Positions 48,042 through 61,050 of a DNA stretch of 64,000 bases are shown here, in pieces (position 1 is the first letter of the stretch; the number at the start of each line of letters is the position of its first letter). The DNA comes from Eucalyptus grandis. Lineage: Eukaryota > Streptophyta > Magnoliopsida > Myrtales > Myrtaceae. The notes beneath the pieces are model-generated. The model saw nothing but the letters and a program-made list of their open reading frames with translations. It had not been told where the DNA came from and searched no databases. Location of the stretch: contig NC_052617.1 of NCBI RefSeq assembly GCF_016545825.1, positions 52,953,382 to 53,017,381 of the forward strand, read 5' to 3'. Position numbers and translations under genes: made by a program.

Positions 48042-51000
48042 ATGCTCTTAAAAATGAGACATTCACGTCTCAATTGTGCACAGCTTCGTTGTTCTTGGCT
48101 TCTTTTCGCTGCCATTCTTGTGCTATGCTTTAGTGTAGTCATTTCTACTACTAACGAGACAGACAGGTTTGCATTGCTTGCATTCAAGGTTGAAATAACT
48201 AATGACCCTTTTGGGCGGCTTAACTCATGGAACGATAGCACTGATTTCTGTCAATGGTATGGGGTTACATGCAATCGTCAACACCACAGAGTCACGGTAC
48301 TAGACCTCCATTCTCAAGGACTCTCCGGATCCATCTCACCCCATATTGGGAACCTCAGCTTCTTAAGAAAACTATGGCTCCAAAACAATAGCTTCAGCCT
48401 TGAAATCCCTACAGAAATTGGCCGGCTGCATCAGCTCCAAATGCTGTATTTATCCAATAATTCACTGACAGGTGAGATTTCTAAGAATATATCAGCTTGC
48501 TTGAGCCTCCTATTTCTCCACCTTGAGTACAATCGGTTGGTCGGAGGAATTCCAGCAGAACTAGGCTCTTTGTCAAATCTTCAATTCGTCAACTTTGCTG
48601 CGAACCAATTAACTAGTAGCATCCCTTCATCCATAGGGAACTTGTCATCTCTAGAGGCTATTTATTGTTATCAAAATGGTCTAAGTGGGATTATTCCCCA
48701 ATCTCTAGGTCGTCTCAACAAACTAAAGGTGCTCACCTTGGGAAGTAATGGGCTTTCAGGTACCATTCCACCTACAATCTTCAACTTGTCTTCATTGACT
48801 GAAATCGACGTAAGAGCAAACCAGATTCGTGGCAATCTTCCTGAAGATATAGGATTCACTCTCCCGAACCTTCAAGTTTTGATCATTGCTTCTAACCAGT
48901 TTGCAGGATCAATTCCTCTGTCGATATCCAATGCCACAAATCTAACACACCTCAACCTAGGAGGCAATGAGCTAGTGGGGAAAGTCCCTTCGTTGGCCAA
49001 TCTCCATAACCTTCTGAAAGTTACCTTATACACCAATTATCTCGGGACTGGAGGGTTCGATGCAAATGAACTGAGCTTCCTTTGCTCACTAACAAATGCC
49101 GTTAATTTGATGATATTGGTGATGCAGGGAAATAGATTTGGTGGGACACTTCCTGCATGCATTGGTAATTTCTCCTCTACTTTTATAGCCCTGCGACTAG
49201 GCCAAAATCTGATTTCGGGTGAGATTCTAAGAGAGATTGGTAATCTTGTTAGCTTGCAAGGATTACGGATGGACGATAACCTTATTTCGGGTCCAATCCC
49301 ATCAGATTTAGGAAAACTTTCCCATCTTGCAAAATTAATCTTGTCAAACAACAATCTGTCTGGCATAATACCACCCTCTTTGCAAAATCTGCAGATGTTG
49401 CTCTTTTTAAATCTTTCTAATAACAATCTCAGTGGCCCTGTTATATTTCCCATGGTTGGGAACCTCATCTATTTGGATTTATCTCGGAACCATATGAGTG
49501 GAGTCCTTCCGATGGAAATCAAGAACTTGAAACATTTGGATACTTTGGATGTCTCAAGAAATATTTTGGACAGTGAAATCCCAAGCAGTCTAGGCAATTG
49601 TGATGGACTCACAGTATTAAGATTGCAAGATAACCTCTTCCATGGACCCATTCCTCAATCAATTAGCTCATTAAGAAGCATCGAGGAATTAGATCTTTCC
49701 GTCAACAATTTCTATGGGGAAATTCCACAGTTCTTAGAGAAGTTTCAGTTTTTGGAAAAGCTGAATTTGTCTTACAATCATTTTGAAGGCATGCTACCAA
49801 CTGAAGGAGTTTTTGGGAACGTGAGTGCGACATTTGTTGCTGGAAATGAAAAGCTCTGTGGAGGAATGCCTATCTTTGAGCTTCCCAAGTGTGTTTCTCA
49901 AAACTCCAAAAGTAGAGGGCGAGTCCATAAGTTGAAACTTACCATTGCTATTGTTCTTGGTCTTCTCGGTCTTCTCGGAATAACTCTCGTTGTCACTTTC
50001 CTATGTCTGCGTTGGTTGAAGCAAAGAAGAAATGAGCCAATTTCAAGCTCCTTAAGTGATTCATTGTTTAATCTATCTTATGGAACTCTCCTAAAAGCGA
50101 CTAATGGTTTTTCTTCAACTAATTTGATTGGGGTCGGAAGTTTTGGGTCTGTCTACAAGGGGCTGCTCCAAGAGAATGGAAATGTCATTGCGGTGAAAGT
50201 GCTTAATTTAACGCGGCATGGTGCACTCAAGAGCTTCAAAGCTGAGTGCGAAGCGTTAAAGAGTATAAAACACAGAAATCTTCTCAAAGTCTTGACAGCG
50301 TGCTCAGGCGTTGATTATAAGGGTGATGAGTTTAAGGCTTTAGTTTATGAGTTCATGATCAATGGCAACCTAGAAGAGTGGTTGCACCCAAATCCAGCTC
50401 CAAATGTTGCGGATGGGCACTTGAAGAAATTGAGTCTCCTCCAAAGGATAAACATTTCCATAGATGTTGCTTTTGCATTAGATTATCTCCACAATCAATG
50501 CGAAAGCCCAATTATTCATTGTGATCTAAAGCCAAGCAATGTCCTTCTAGATGCTGACATGGTTGGACATGTTGGTGACTTTGGGTTGACGAAGATTGTC
50601 CTTGAATCCATGTTTGACACTAGAGCAAGTATGAGCTCTGTTGGTTTAAAAGGAACAATTGGTTATACCGCTCCCGGTAAACATCTCCCCCTTAGACTTT
50701 CATTATCAACTTGTCCTCATAGACACTAGTGCTTTTTTTATCCTTTCTTCAAGAAACTATTTTGTGAATTCAAATTTTTGTTTTTGACATTTCTTACGCC
50801 ACGGCATATGTAAACTGCAGAATATGCTAACGGAAGTCCAGTCTCAAGAGAAGGCGATGTTTACAGTTACGGCATTCTCTTATTAGAGATGTTCACGGGA
50901 TTAAGTCCCACTAGCGACATGTTCAGAGATAATTTGAGTCTTCATAATTATGTTGACAAGGCTCTGCCCCTACAAGCTAAGGAGATTACCGATCCCGTGC

Positions 51001-51206
51001 TGTTTCACGAAGGAGAAGGCCACAACAGTTCCCAAGATTTGCCTCACGAAAGAAACTGCATACTTCAGGAATGTCTGGAAACAATATATTATATTGGACT
51101 CGCTTGCTCTGTGGAGGAGCCTCGAAGACGCATGAGAATCAACAAAGTCGCAACCCAGCTACACTCGATCAAGAAGAAACTTTTTGCAGTTTCTTCACTT
51201 GGATAG
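48042..51206 (+). CDS. LRR receptor-like kinase, class XII (EFR/Xa21 type), two exons
   Basis: A plasma-membrane pattern-recognition receptor type: an LRR ectodomain senses a ligand and a cytosolic Ser/Thr kinase starts immune signalling. Exon 1 is 48042-50676, the GT-AG intron 50677-50820 (144 nt), exon 2 50821-51206; the total is 1006 codons. Residues: signal anchor about 18-36; LRRNT with WNDSTDFCQWYGVTC (62-77); about 20 LRRs (82-595, LxGxIPxxLxxLxxL type); paired Cys region LCGGMPIFELPKC (605-617); transmembrane 633-655; kinase from about 695. Kinase motifs: GVGSFGSVYKG (697-707), AVK Lys719, Glu735, HCDLKPSN (826-833), DFG (846-848), and APE re-formed exactly across the splice (877-879). 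HCD in place of HRD makes it a non-RD kinase, typical of immune receptors. The start is the first ATG; a second lies four codons on. No frame damage is seen. Ligand unknown; orthology to EFR or FLS2 is not claimed. Confidence 0.93.
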
Positions 51207-52224
51207 ATGAGTCACGTATAGATGACATCAAAAGTAGTATGTTCTTCATTTCCTTTAATAAATCTCTCTAGTGCTATTTGCGAATGAAAAGGAAAGGACG
51301 AATGTCCAACTTTCGTAATTTCCCTCCGAATCGGAGAGAGTATCTACCCGACATTCCAACTTTAAGCCATCAATTCACACTATTTAACATTTTTTTTAGT
51401 CTAAATGACACTTCATGACATATTTATGGGATAAAAAGCCAAATTTATGAGCTAAATTCACCTGTAATTACGGATTCAATATACACTTAAATGGGACAAG
51501 TGCCCTGTGAGCTCTACAAGGCTCTGCTCTTTATATGGTTCCATTGCTATCAGGGTGTCGTCTAACGTTGTTGATTGAATCTGGTTTGCAGGTCTACCAA
51601 AAAAAATGACAATACTTGAAAAGTTTTATTGCAACTGGTTAAGGTCTATCCACACCCCTAAAAAACTGAAATGCAATGGGTTTTATTTAAATACGGCGTC
51701 CCCCCAATTAACAATTCTGATATTTGGGGTGAATCTTCAAACATCACATTTGAGCAAAAATCTCGTTTTAGTCCTGACCAAAAGTAACGGTTTGCATCAA
51801 AGGTTGATTCTCAAAGCTTGAAGTTTTGGGACTCGAATGGTCTTGTTGCCAACCGCTTCTATATAATTGTTGTTTTGTCTGCGTTTCCGTCCTTCAAAGT
51901 CAATAAGCTAGTCCATTATCCAAAAGGCGATTGAAACGTCATTATGCAGCCTTTTCTCGAGGACTTACTAACCTCGTTATGTTTGGAAAGTATTCCGGTT
52001 CAATATGGTCACTATGTATGGATGTTCCAATGGAGCAGCCAGTTGTTTGGTTGGGCAGTCGATCTCCATTTTTCATTATGTTTATTCCTTTTCTTTCACC
52101 ATTTTATTAGATTGATGCCGATTCCTCTTCAGCGACTTGTCATTCCAGTTTAGTATCACATTACTAGGCTAGTTAGTAGTTAAAACTTACAAGTATCCGG
52201 TGTCCTGGCTGCTTCTTTTCCTGT
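51207..52224. other. 3' flank of the receptor kinase
   Basis: This holds the kinase 3' UTR and a spacer. Positions 51555-52150 are the intact version of the repeat also found at 10590-11330 and 31185-32375. No gene lies between the kinase stop and the SPC24 copy-3 stop codon at 52225. The two genes are convergent, about 1 kb apart. Confidence 0.55.
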
Positions 52225-55200
52225 TCATACGCAACCATCTAACTCAATCTTGTGCTCCTGTGTGCAGGTGCACTTCACGAGCTGTGATATTCCCTGTTAT
52301 AAGCAGATAAACAAATGATTCCAGCAATACATATAAATAAGGGTACTAAGAAAATTTCTAAACAGAAGGGTCTGTTACATAATTATTCATTTGAGTTGAG
52401 ACAGCTTATATGGAAGAACAGCAAAATCCAGAGAAAACTAGACACTCTAGAAAAACAATCTCCTAGTTCTGGAAGATAACAGAGGTTGGAAGTAGAGTGA
52501 AACCAATCCCGCTTTATGTGTACACTCCCCAGTCAACAGCACATTGAAATATGATATTGTTAACATCCATTTCACTCAATTTAAAAAGAAAAAAAAAATG
52601 AAAATCACAGTTTTGGAATAATTTTACCCTCAGTTTCTCGATTTGATTCCTCAGAGACTGCTGGAACTTGGTTTCCCCAACAAGATCTGCTAACAGAACT
52701 TTTTGTTCCTTTTCCAAGGTCTCAATATCCATTGCCCTTAGCTCCTCCTGCATCGTACCACAGCAAACAAAGATGCTGAGTCTTAACTACAACCAAGTGC
52801 AATCAATACAAAGTCCTGGACCTGTATTTCAAGGATCCATTTTAGAACCAAGTTCAGCAGAGAAGCCAAACCACATTAATAGAACTTCAAGTTAGCTATA
52901 TTTGTAATGATTTGGTTCATTAAAACCAAATGCAGACATTCTACATTGGTATTGCATGAACTACAAGTATTATGGTGATTGAGTACAACCTATACTTGAC
53001 AAAACCTATTGCCTTGATACTCACCTGGAACTCATTTGACTGGCTTTTCAGTTGCTCAATTTGCTGCTTCATCTGCAATAATAGGCGTTGCCTAGCACCA
53101 TTAGTGTTCATGAAGAAATGATGATAAGATGTAAATCTATTAGCACCATTTTAGTGTTCAACTGAAAAAATTATAAATGCCAAATGATAAGCTGTAAAAT
53201 CAAAGCCAAAACCCCCTAGGATATTATTAGCATGTAATTTGAATCCTAATGTTTAAAATTGTTGCCTCTTAACAACTTTACTTCTAGTGATTAAAAATTG
53301 TACATCACACTCATGCCAAATGGCGAAATTAACAGATAATGATGGAGGCATGAGTACCAAATCAAAGCTAAAACCCCCCTAGAGGTATCAGTTTAGTCGA
53401 TTAGGCATGTAATTTGAATCGACCTGCTCCATGGCAGTTTTCTGCCAGATTATAAAATTGGAATGGAATGTGCTTCATTCAGGACCCTGAGTTGGCATGC
53501 TCTATTTTTCTAGTGCTTATTTCCAAGATGAGCAGTGTGGTGCACATTATCACATGTCCGCTCTAAGCTTTGACAATTAGTGAAAATCATTTTAATCAGA
53601 GAAGTGAAATCAATACATTGTGAAATTTAGATATGAACTTAACTGCAGAATTTTCTACAGCTAGCTTAGCTTTTGCTCTTTTGATCTCGTCAAGTTTTGC
53701 TGCAACAGAATCCACCCTTGTTCTGTCAGTTCAAGCATTAAATTTAAGTAACTACGCTGTTCAATGAACATAATTCTTTTGTTTTTAGTTTTGTATGTAA
53801 GTACCATGTTATCAAAAAGGAGGTGATTGGAAAGTTTGCCTCCTGCTGCAAAGGTATCAGCATTAGATATCAAAAGTAAACCGCAATGGAAGTTTTTGTA
53901 ACACAAAACCTCACGGTGTACAGTACAGGAGCATGGCTTCCAATTGTATCTGCTTACTGACACTTACATGCAAGTGATAAGTTTTCCTGGTGTAGATCCT
54001 GCCTTAAGTTGAAACATCAGATTGCGATGACCAGATGAAGCAGCAAACAGCCTGACAACAATTGGCAGTGCTCCAGCATAAATTAAGGAAAGGTTGACAG
54101 AGACTCAGCAGTTATTAAAGGGAACTGGCTAACATATCTCAATAATATATTTGTCAAACTAAACTCATACCAAAGCAAAGAAAAATGAAACCATTCTTGT
54201 TTTAAGTGTATGGCAAAATGATGATCTATGCTGAAGAAACAGGTGTCAAGCTGTTAAAAAGCACAATAGATCATGACGACATGAAAATAAAAACTCCAAA
54301 GAAGATCACATGTATGGTCTAATAGGTCAAACTTGAAAAGGCTAAATACCCATACCTCCAGCTGTAACCTTTTCTTCATCCAATGTTTCCTTGACCTGCC
54401 AATATTCTGGTTAGCAAAGAACTGCTATGGTCTAAAAACCTTATTACTAACCATTTGGCTGCAAGGTAATAGCCAAGGCAGACATAAGAGAATTGAAGGT
54501 GGTTAACAGACTCTTTCCGAGAGGGGAACCATAATATAATTAATATTAGAGGTCCCATCATAAATTCAGCCTTCAGTACACAAAATAAAAAATGTTCAGC
54601 CTTTCGAAGATCAATATTGAGGAACTACAAGAGGGAAAAAAGTGACTGAAGTAATGCAAACCAAGATGTTTGTACTTGTTTGTGAGCGAGTGAATTTAAA
54701 AGTACATATATGGTAGGAGCACAACAAAGGATGATCCTCCTCCATATGACAAATTTAAAATCTGAAGGTAACAGCAAGTCCAAAAGAAGAATAAACAAAA
54801 AGGAGTACCAAGTCATGCACTCCTGTGTCTGGGCTTGGCTTGCGACAGTTAAGCCATCCCTAAAAGAACAGGATAAAAAACTGTCAGCTTGGTGGACATT
54901 CTGAAGTTGAGAGGTCAAAACTTGAGAAATCTTACTTGTAGCTTCTGGAATTTGACATCTATATCCTCAGCAACCTTGGCATAGTAAGTGCTGAAAGTGC
55001 AAGAAATTCAGTGAAGAGGTGAAGAACACAGCATCTTTTGGGTTCAAGGACACAACAAAATTAGATACTTGAGAACAGGCCAGTAACCTTTTCTCAACAA
55101 GTTTGGCCAATAAGCTTACTCCTTGGTGGACTAGCTCCAAAGTCTGCACAGAACTCCAACAAGTATTTATGGTAAGATAAAATTACCCAAGTTTTCTTTA

Positions 55201-57791
55201 TTAAGCATAATCGATCATGTGGAAAGCCTCACACTCCAGCATATATATCACCATCCACCATATCAGATCCAACTCAATTTCCTTAAATATAAATAATAAA
55301 CACAAGGTTGCACAGTACAGAAATCTCACACAATTGACTTTAAAAGTGTCAAAATCAAAATTACATATGCTCTTGCCAGTTCTACATGGATAAACTTGAA
55401 AATCAACACAGAAATGAGTGAAAAATTACCTATCTTCACACATTTGGATAATTCCTATTCGAGTATTAGCGGCTTCGACAGCCAAGTATTAAAGCAAATA
55501 GCACTTTAGCACATAAAATTTGTCTCCAGGGAAACTATGAAAAGGCTCCAGGAAAAAGATATTTATGCATTTCATCACTGGTCTGACTGCCTTTTAGGAT
55601 CTCAGCTCATATCAGATAAACGTCCATGTCCGGTAAATTGAAAGACAAATTTGAAAATTTACCAACTTCCTCACCATCCTCACATTCTGCTACTGACCCA
55701 AATCTAAAATCCATGTTGACATTAGAGTTCTGCTTGACGTCCCAAGCTATGTACTAGCCATCTAAAGCAGCCAAACTGTAATCTTGAAACTATTCTCTGT
55801 AAGCTATCTATCAACCTTCGGTGGTATATTAGTTTTTAATACAATGTCTAACTCTCCAGAATTATTTTGAGATGTATGATCGTCTCCATTCCCACAACAT
55901 ATTACAGTGCTTTTATGCACTAACCTGATCATCAGAAAAGCCATTACACAAAAAATAATCGCTGCAAACAATAGAGTTCAATACTTCTCTTCATCTGGTA
56001 TCTTTCTATCTCGGAGTGGACTAAGGCCTGAACTTTAAGTCACAGATTTTCTTTAAGATATCATGAAGCTAGCAGCTTGAACAAATTATTCACATCAACA
56101 CAAGCAAAAGACCAATCAACTAATAGAGAGACATATACTTGAGGAAGGACGCGGCATACTATTTCTGTTGAATTGGATGCAAAGTTGAATTTCAACGTGA
56201 TAGAATGGTGGAAAAGATTTTTCCAAGTTCCACACATTACATCTCAGCGTAAGATTTATCTCTGGAGTTAATGAGTAAGGCAGGTAGAATAGCATCTTAT
56301 CACAAGATCTCGGTGAAGGACGGATATCACAGTTCAGCATATCAGATATAAGGCTGAAGATCACTTCCTTTTTCAGAACCCAACAGGTGATCGTGTTCTT
56401 CTTTTCCTCTCTTTTGGTGAAGTTTGTCTAACTCATCACTATTAATTAAATTACACATATTTGAATAAGGAGGAGCTCTACCTGCATCAGTGTGCGACAA
56501 TCAGCTTCCAAAGAAGCGACCTTTCTCTGTTTGTCCAATATCTGAGAGCATATTTGACCTTTTGAAGTCATCATCTGCTCTGTTCCTTCTTTAAGCTTCT
56601 GAATTTCAGATTTTGCTGGACAAACAACGTTTTTAAAAAGAAAAGGAAGTTAAGTCCTCTAAGAAAAGGAAAAGATTGTTTGCTTTTAACAAGTCTATAC
56701 AGTAGCTTGCACAACAAAATCACCCGAAAGCAGTCATGATTGAAACACGAGGATAAAAAGATTTTGGCCAAACTAACAATAACTTGCACGAATTGATTGT
56801 GTAAATACTTTCAAGGAGATATAGAAGAAGAGTAAAGCTTAAATTTAAAAAGTTACTGTAATTATCACACACGAGGTGAAGAAGAATCATGCAGCTCTTG
56901 AATCCCTACAACAAGGTCCATAACCCATCAACTGATAGGGACAGGAGAACAAACACCAGCTCAGCATTGGAAAGATGCTCTCTGAAACAAACAGAAATAT
57001 CAATTATGGATTGGAAAGATGCTCTCTGAAACAAACAGAATTATCAATTAATGCGCATCAAATAATTGGGTGTTCTCATGTACAAAGAGACCTAGCAAGC
57101 ATGCACCTCTTTAGTTAAACGTCTTTCAGCTACAACTCCGCTAATAAAGCATCATCATGATTCAACTTACCATCATCTTCATCTTATATGTAAATTTAAA
57201 ATGATAATCAACACTAATTTGATAAAAGATTGACATTTAGTGTAATTAGTACTACCCAGGGACGACTCATATTGAGAGTTAAAATAATGTCAGCTTAACT
57301 GAAAAGCATTCACTCATGAAAAGCTTTGCATGAATCTCGCTTGAATTTAAATATCCAACACGAATATAGGCAATGAGTTTAGAGAAAGCATTGCATACTA
57401 TACTGAACTCTTGCAGAAAGTTATTGCGGTTTTTAGTATGTAGTCCACAGGTAGATAAGCAAAAGTGTAGATCAGGTAATACATAAGTTCACAAATACAT
57501 CAATCATGTGTGCCTGAGCGTGGTCATGTGTGTAAGAGAAAGTAGCACATGAGAGAGATAAACTGAACCAGAAGTGAGGTCGCTTTCCAGAGATTGAATG
57601 GTAGTAATCTGCATCTGCTCTTCGACTGAGATCTTGGCCGCCTGATCCTCCACATCTTTCAATTCACAATTGCAACTCAGCAACATTTATTTACAGAAGG
57701 TGTACATGTTTTTCTTTCAGAGAACGACAGGTATAGAAGTACCGTTCATTCGATATCACAGAGCCTTCCTGTACTGCAAGTATTCCTCCAT
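52225..57791 (-). pseudogene. SPC24: SPC24/MUN kinetochore gene, copy 3 (nonsense in exon 1; otherwise mostly open)
   Basis: Exons in transcript order: 57791-57743, 57655-57569, 56615-56482, 55143-55088, 54990-54936, 54395-54356, 53716 to about 53639, 53072-53025, 52747-52628, 52293-52225. Exon 1 has the same TGA at codon 12 as copy 2. Exon 9 is 120 nt and in frame (EELRAMDIETLEKEQKVLLA, then DLVGETKFQQSLRNQIEKLR), unlike copy 2. Exon 10 reads GISQLVKCTCTQEHKIEL; the conserved CACGQEY core has changed to CTCTQEH. Exon 6 begins VKETLDEEK, where copy 2 has VEETLDEEK. The exon 7 donor is unclear, as in copy 2. A protein starting at Met15 would lose only 14 residues of the coiled coil, so low-level function is possible. 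Convergent with the receptor kinase, sharing its 3' spacer. Confidence 0.8.
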
Positions 57792-59248
57792 CTTCAAACT
57801 GTAAAGACATTCATATCACTTGCCGCACCATGTACCAAAGCGGAAAATCATCAAACAAAGGCGCTTTTCCCTTAAAAATTTCTGTGCGGCAATACTGCGT
57901 CGTAAAACTCAAATCTAGCGAAAGCAAGGGCTTATATTCCCGATTATGAACTAGCGTCTCCAACTCCTTCGTCAACAGAGCCCCGAGCTAAGACAGACCG
58001 AGTAAGAACTGGACATTCATCGGAACCCTCTGCATCACACGACATTGACGATAGAGAAGCTCTAACGCAGTGATGAACGCAACCACCTAATCACGCAACA
58101 AGATCACAGGAACGCGTCGTTCGGCCGTAACCGCCAGACGACCGAACGAAGCGCGCTCAGGTTCTCGAAAGAGGCGGAGCTAAGTACAGAGACGCGCCAG
58201 CGATGGAGGAGTCGCGAGCTCGTGAAGGCGGCGCCGTCGCGAGCTCGACGTCGCCGACGATCGCGCTGGGCCGGCGCCAGCGACGGTGCTGTGAGCTCGC
58301 GATCGCGGCAATCCCTGGACGAAGACCAAGAGCGAGAGACGCACCTGATGAGGGAGACGACCGAGCGGTTTGGCTTTGGGGAGTGGGGAGTGAAGCTGGA
58401 GCAGAGGGAGGATGGGAAGATCGGACGTCGGCGAGATTGGTTAACATTGGGCGCCAAAGAGACGCCGATTTCTAGCCTGACCTGTCCCACCCACGGAGAG
58501 CGGCCAAAAAAAATTTAAAAAAATAAAAAGTTTAAAAAGGGAAGGAAATGACTCTAATACCCTTCACTAAATTGACGTGCCCAACTTTTTTTTGAACGGT
58601 GACTTGCACACTCAAATATTCACTTAAACTTGATCCTCTAGCTCCTTTTCCTCGGGAATTTTAAAAATGGTGGAAAGAAACCATTGGTATTGACATCCCC
58701 GAGTGATTATCATAATTGTATACCTGCGATAAAATATTTAGTTTGAGTCATAAAACTGCTTATTTTGAACAAGTCTCTTTTATTGCCACCTTCTTATTCT
58801 TATTCTAATTCTAATAGGAGTAAAGCTTTTTTTTTTTTTTGGGGGGAAACAATGAAGGAGGGGAAGGTCTTGAAAAATAAAGAGACGTAGAAAGAGGCGA
58901 CTTCTAAAATTTCTGACAATTAGTCTTCCATAACTAGTAGATTTCCCAGTAGAATGTGGCCTTCTTCTTTTTTTTCTGCCATGATATTGACATGTTGATT
59001 TGCTTGTCTAAATATGTGCTTCATCCTATATTGAGGAAAGCTCTTGAGGAGAGCTCTTCAATTTACGCTCTATGACAGATTTGGAGTTAAACACATTTCG
59101 AAAAAATGATTGCTTATATCACTTTGATAAGAGAATGATAATTATTTTCATTATGCACAAATATGTTTAAACATAAATTATCATCAATAACTAAAACATT
59201 TTTCACAAAATAAACAGGGCGTTAAGATATGAAAGTTGCAAGGATACT
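53270..59248. repeat. Segmental duplication block B (nearly identical to 12300-18262)
   Basis: This is the partner of block A. Just left of it, at 53100-53270, copy 3 has a scrambled stretch in which GCACCATT...AGTGTTCA and AAATGATAAGCTGTAAA-type pieces occur twice; copy 2 has this sequence once. The right end is the LINE junction. Confidence 0.9.
57792..58520 (-). promoter_or_regulatory. Upstream region and 5' UTR of SPC24 copy 3
   Basis: Nearly identical to 16826-17560. The main difference is a shorter GC-rich tract (GGCGGCGCCGTCGCGAGC, where copy 2 has an expanded CCGCCGCCGCG). This changes the open frames and argues against a real coding region here. Confidence 0.5.
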
Positions 59249-59499
59249 GCGTAGTAGTCTCGTCAAAACCAAAACACACGGGTAATGTTCATCCTCCTCT
59301 CCATTTGGGCGACTTTTTCACTGTTCTCACCAGCCAGTCGTTGGCTTGGTGCGGGAGATCCAGCCATCCATCTGCGCTGGTTTTTGGAGGATTGTCTCGT
59401 CTTTCCATCCTCATCAGACCCACTGAAGGCTTTTACCTATCTCTCCTTGAGCGGCTAAGATGGTTGCTTTAGGTTAGGGTTTTTCTCGGTCTTTTGCCA

Positions 59500-61032
59500 T
59501 GGATCCCCCCGAGCAAAACTTGGCCCCTGTTCCTCGAGCTGCTGGAGACCGCCAGGCCTCGGGCAAAGCCCACATGCTCGCTGAAAGTAGTCGAGCTCAA
59601 GGCCAAAGCAGACCCTCCTCTGCTCGGCCCCGAAGTAAGCTTCCCCTGCACGACCCCCTGTTCAAGCGAGTTCGCGTGAAGGCCCCCGAGCTATTGAAAC
59701 CTGGAGAGGACGAAGCAGAGTCAGGCGACCTGGTATTCATCCTCAAACTCAAGATCGCCCTCCCAATGGGCCCAATTCAGCCCCCGAGCGTTCGTGGGCA
59801 AATGTGGCTAAGCTTGCAGTAAGAGGGTATAGTCTGTCTTACATACCTCCCTCTGTTTTTGAGAATATAACTGTGGTTGAATTATCTGAGGATATTCTGG
59901 ATGCTGTGGACCCAATTTGGCATGAATGCCTTGTTGGCTTCTTTGTGGGACGTAAGCTTCCGTTTAAGCTTATAGAAGATACTCTAAGGAAGATGTGGGG
60001 GACTAATCTTGCTGAGGTAATGGCGAATGATGATGGCTTTTATATGCTTCATGTCCCGGACCCGGACTCTAGAAGAAGGATTCTAGAAGATGGACCTTGG
60101 ACTGTGGCTAGAGTTCCGTTGGTTCTCCAACAGTGGCACCCTCTTCTGGATTTGAAGAAGGAAATCCAATCTTCTGTCCCTGTTTGGGTTAGATTGAAAA
60201 ATTTGCCTTTTGCCTTCTGGTCTGTCCATGGTATTAGTGCTACGGCGAGTTCTATTGGAAAGCCACTCTATGTGGATCGGAGAACTGAGCAGAGAAAGAC
60301 CATTTCCTATGCTCGTGTTTGTATAGAGATCTCGGCCAAGGTGCCTCGCTGTGATTCTGTGGAGATTATCTAGCAATGGAGAACCCCGCCTGGTGAAAGT
60401 CGAATATGAGTGGTTGCCTATCTCTTGCCCAACTGTGGATGTTTTGGACACAAATGTCCTGTTATGGAGCACCCCCACAGGCCAACTGTAACCCCTTCTA
60501 CTACCCCTGGGACTGGTGTCCTCGAGCCTGCCCCTATTGTGGAGCAATCTGCTGCTACTGATGAGGAAGGGTGGGTGCAGGCCCGAAGTAAGAAGAAGAA
60601 GAAGGAAGGAGCTAAGTCTAAGAATGCTGGCCTCTCTCAAGTGGCGTCTGCAAGTTCTGCTGAACCCTGCCTTCCTGTGCCCCTAAGCTAGAACATCTAG
60701 ATCAGGGTCCCTCTGAGCTTCCCTCGGCTTTGGATTCATCATCTTTGCCTGTTGCAACTCAAGTTATGATATCTTCATCCTCTACCTCCTCTTCTAGGTC
60801 GGATGATGACTTGGAAGATGAGCAGGGTAGCTCAAATGAAGAAGACAGATTGCTGAAGGAATTCTCTGCGGTGGTTGATACCCCAAAGCAACTGAAAATT
60901 GATGGAGCCTTCTCTGCCCCACTACAGATCCCCCTGAAGCAACCTGACCCGGATTTAGCCCCTTCGGTTCCAAAATCTGCTTCTCCTCCTAAGCCGGTCT
61001 CAAGCCGACGAAGGTCAAGCAATAGACAGTGA
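59500..61032 (+). pseudogene. LINE ORF1 pseudogene (DUF4283 domain and zinc knuckle)
   Basis: The start is at 59500 (MDPPEQNLAPVPRAAGD). A frameshift lies between about 59690 and 59790, after which the DUF4283-type domain reads on in another frame (SWANVAKLAVRGYSLSYI, FVGRKLPFKLIEDTLRKMWG, DGPWTVARVPLVLQQWHP, VPVWVRLKNLPFAFW) to a stop at 60373. After further shifts comes VKVEYEWLPISC joined to CGCFGHKC, a CCHC-type knuckle (about 60415-60460). A low-complexity tail then runs to 61032 (VQARSKKKKKEGAKSKN, then Ser- and Pro-rich). ORF1 binds element RNA. At least three frame breaks make it inactive. Confidence 0.82.
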
Positions 61033-61050
61033 TGTTCTCCCTCCTCTTTT

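Noticed and set aside
53661..53963. Roughly 100-residue open frame overlapping SPC24 exon 7 in another frame (also 12700-12945)
   Set aside because: It runs in the wrong frame through exon 7 and into the intron, and no motif is seen. High similarity between copies simply reflects the recent duplication.
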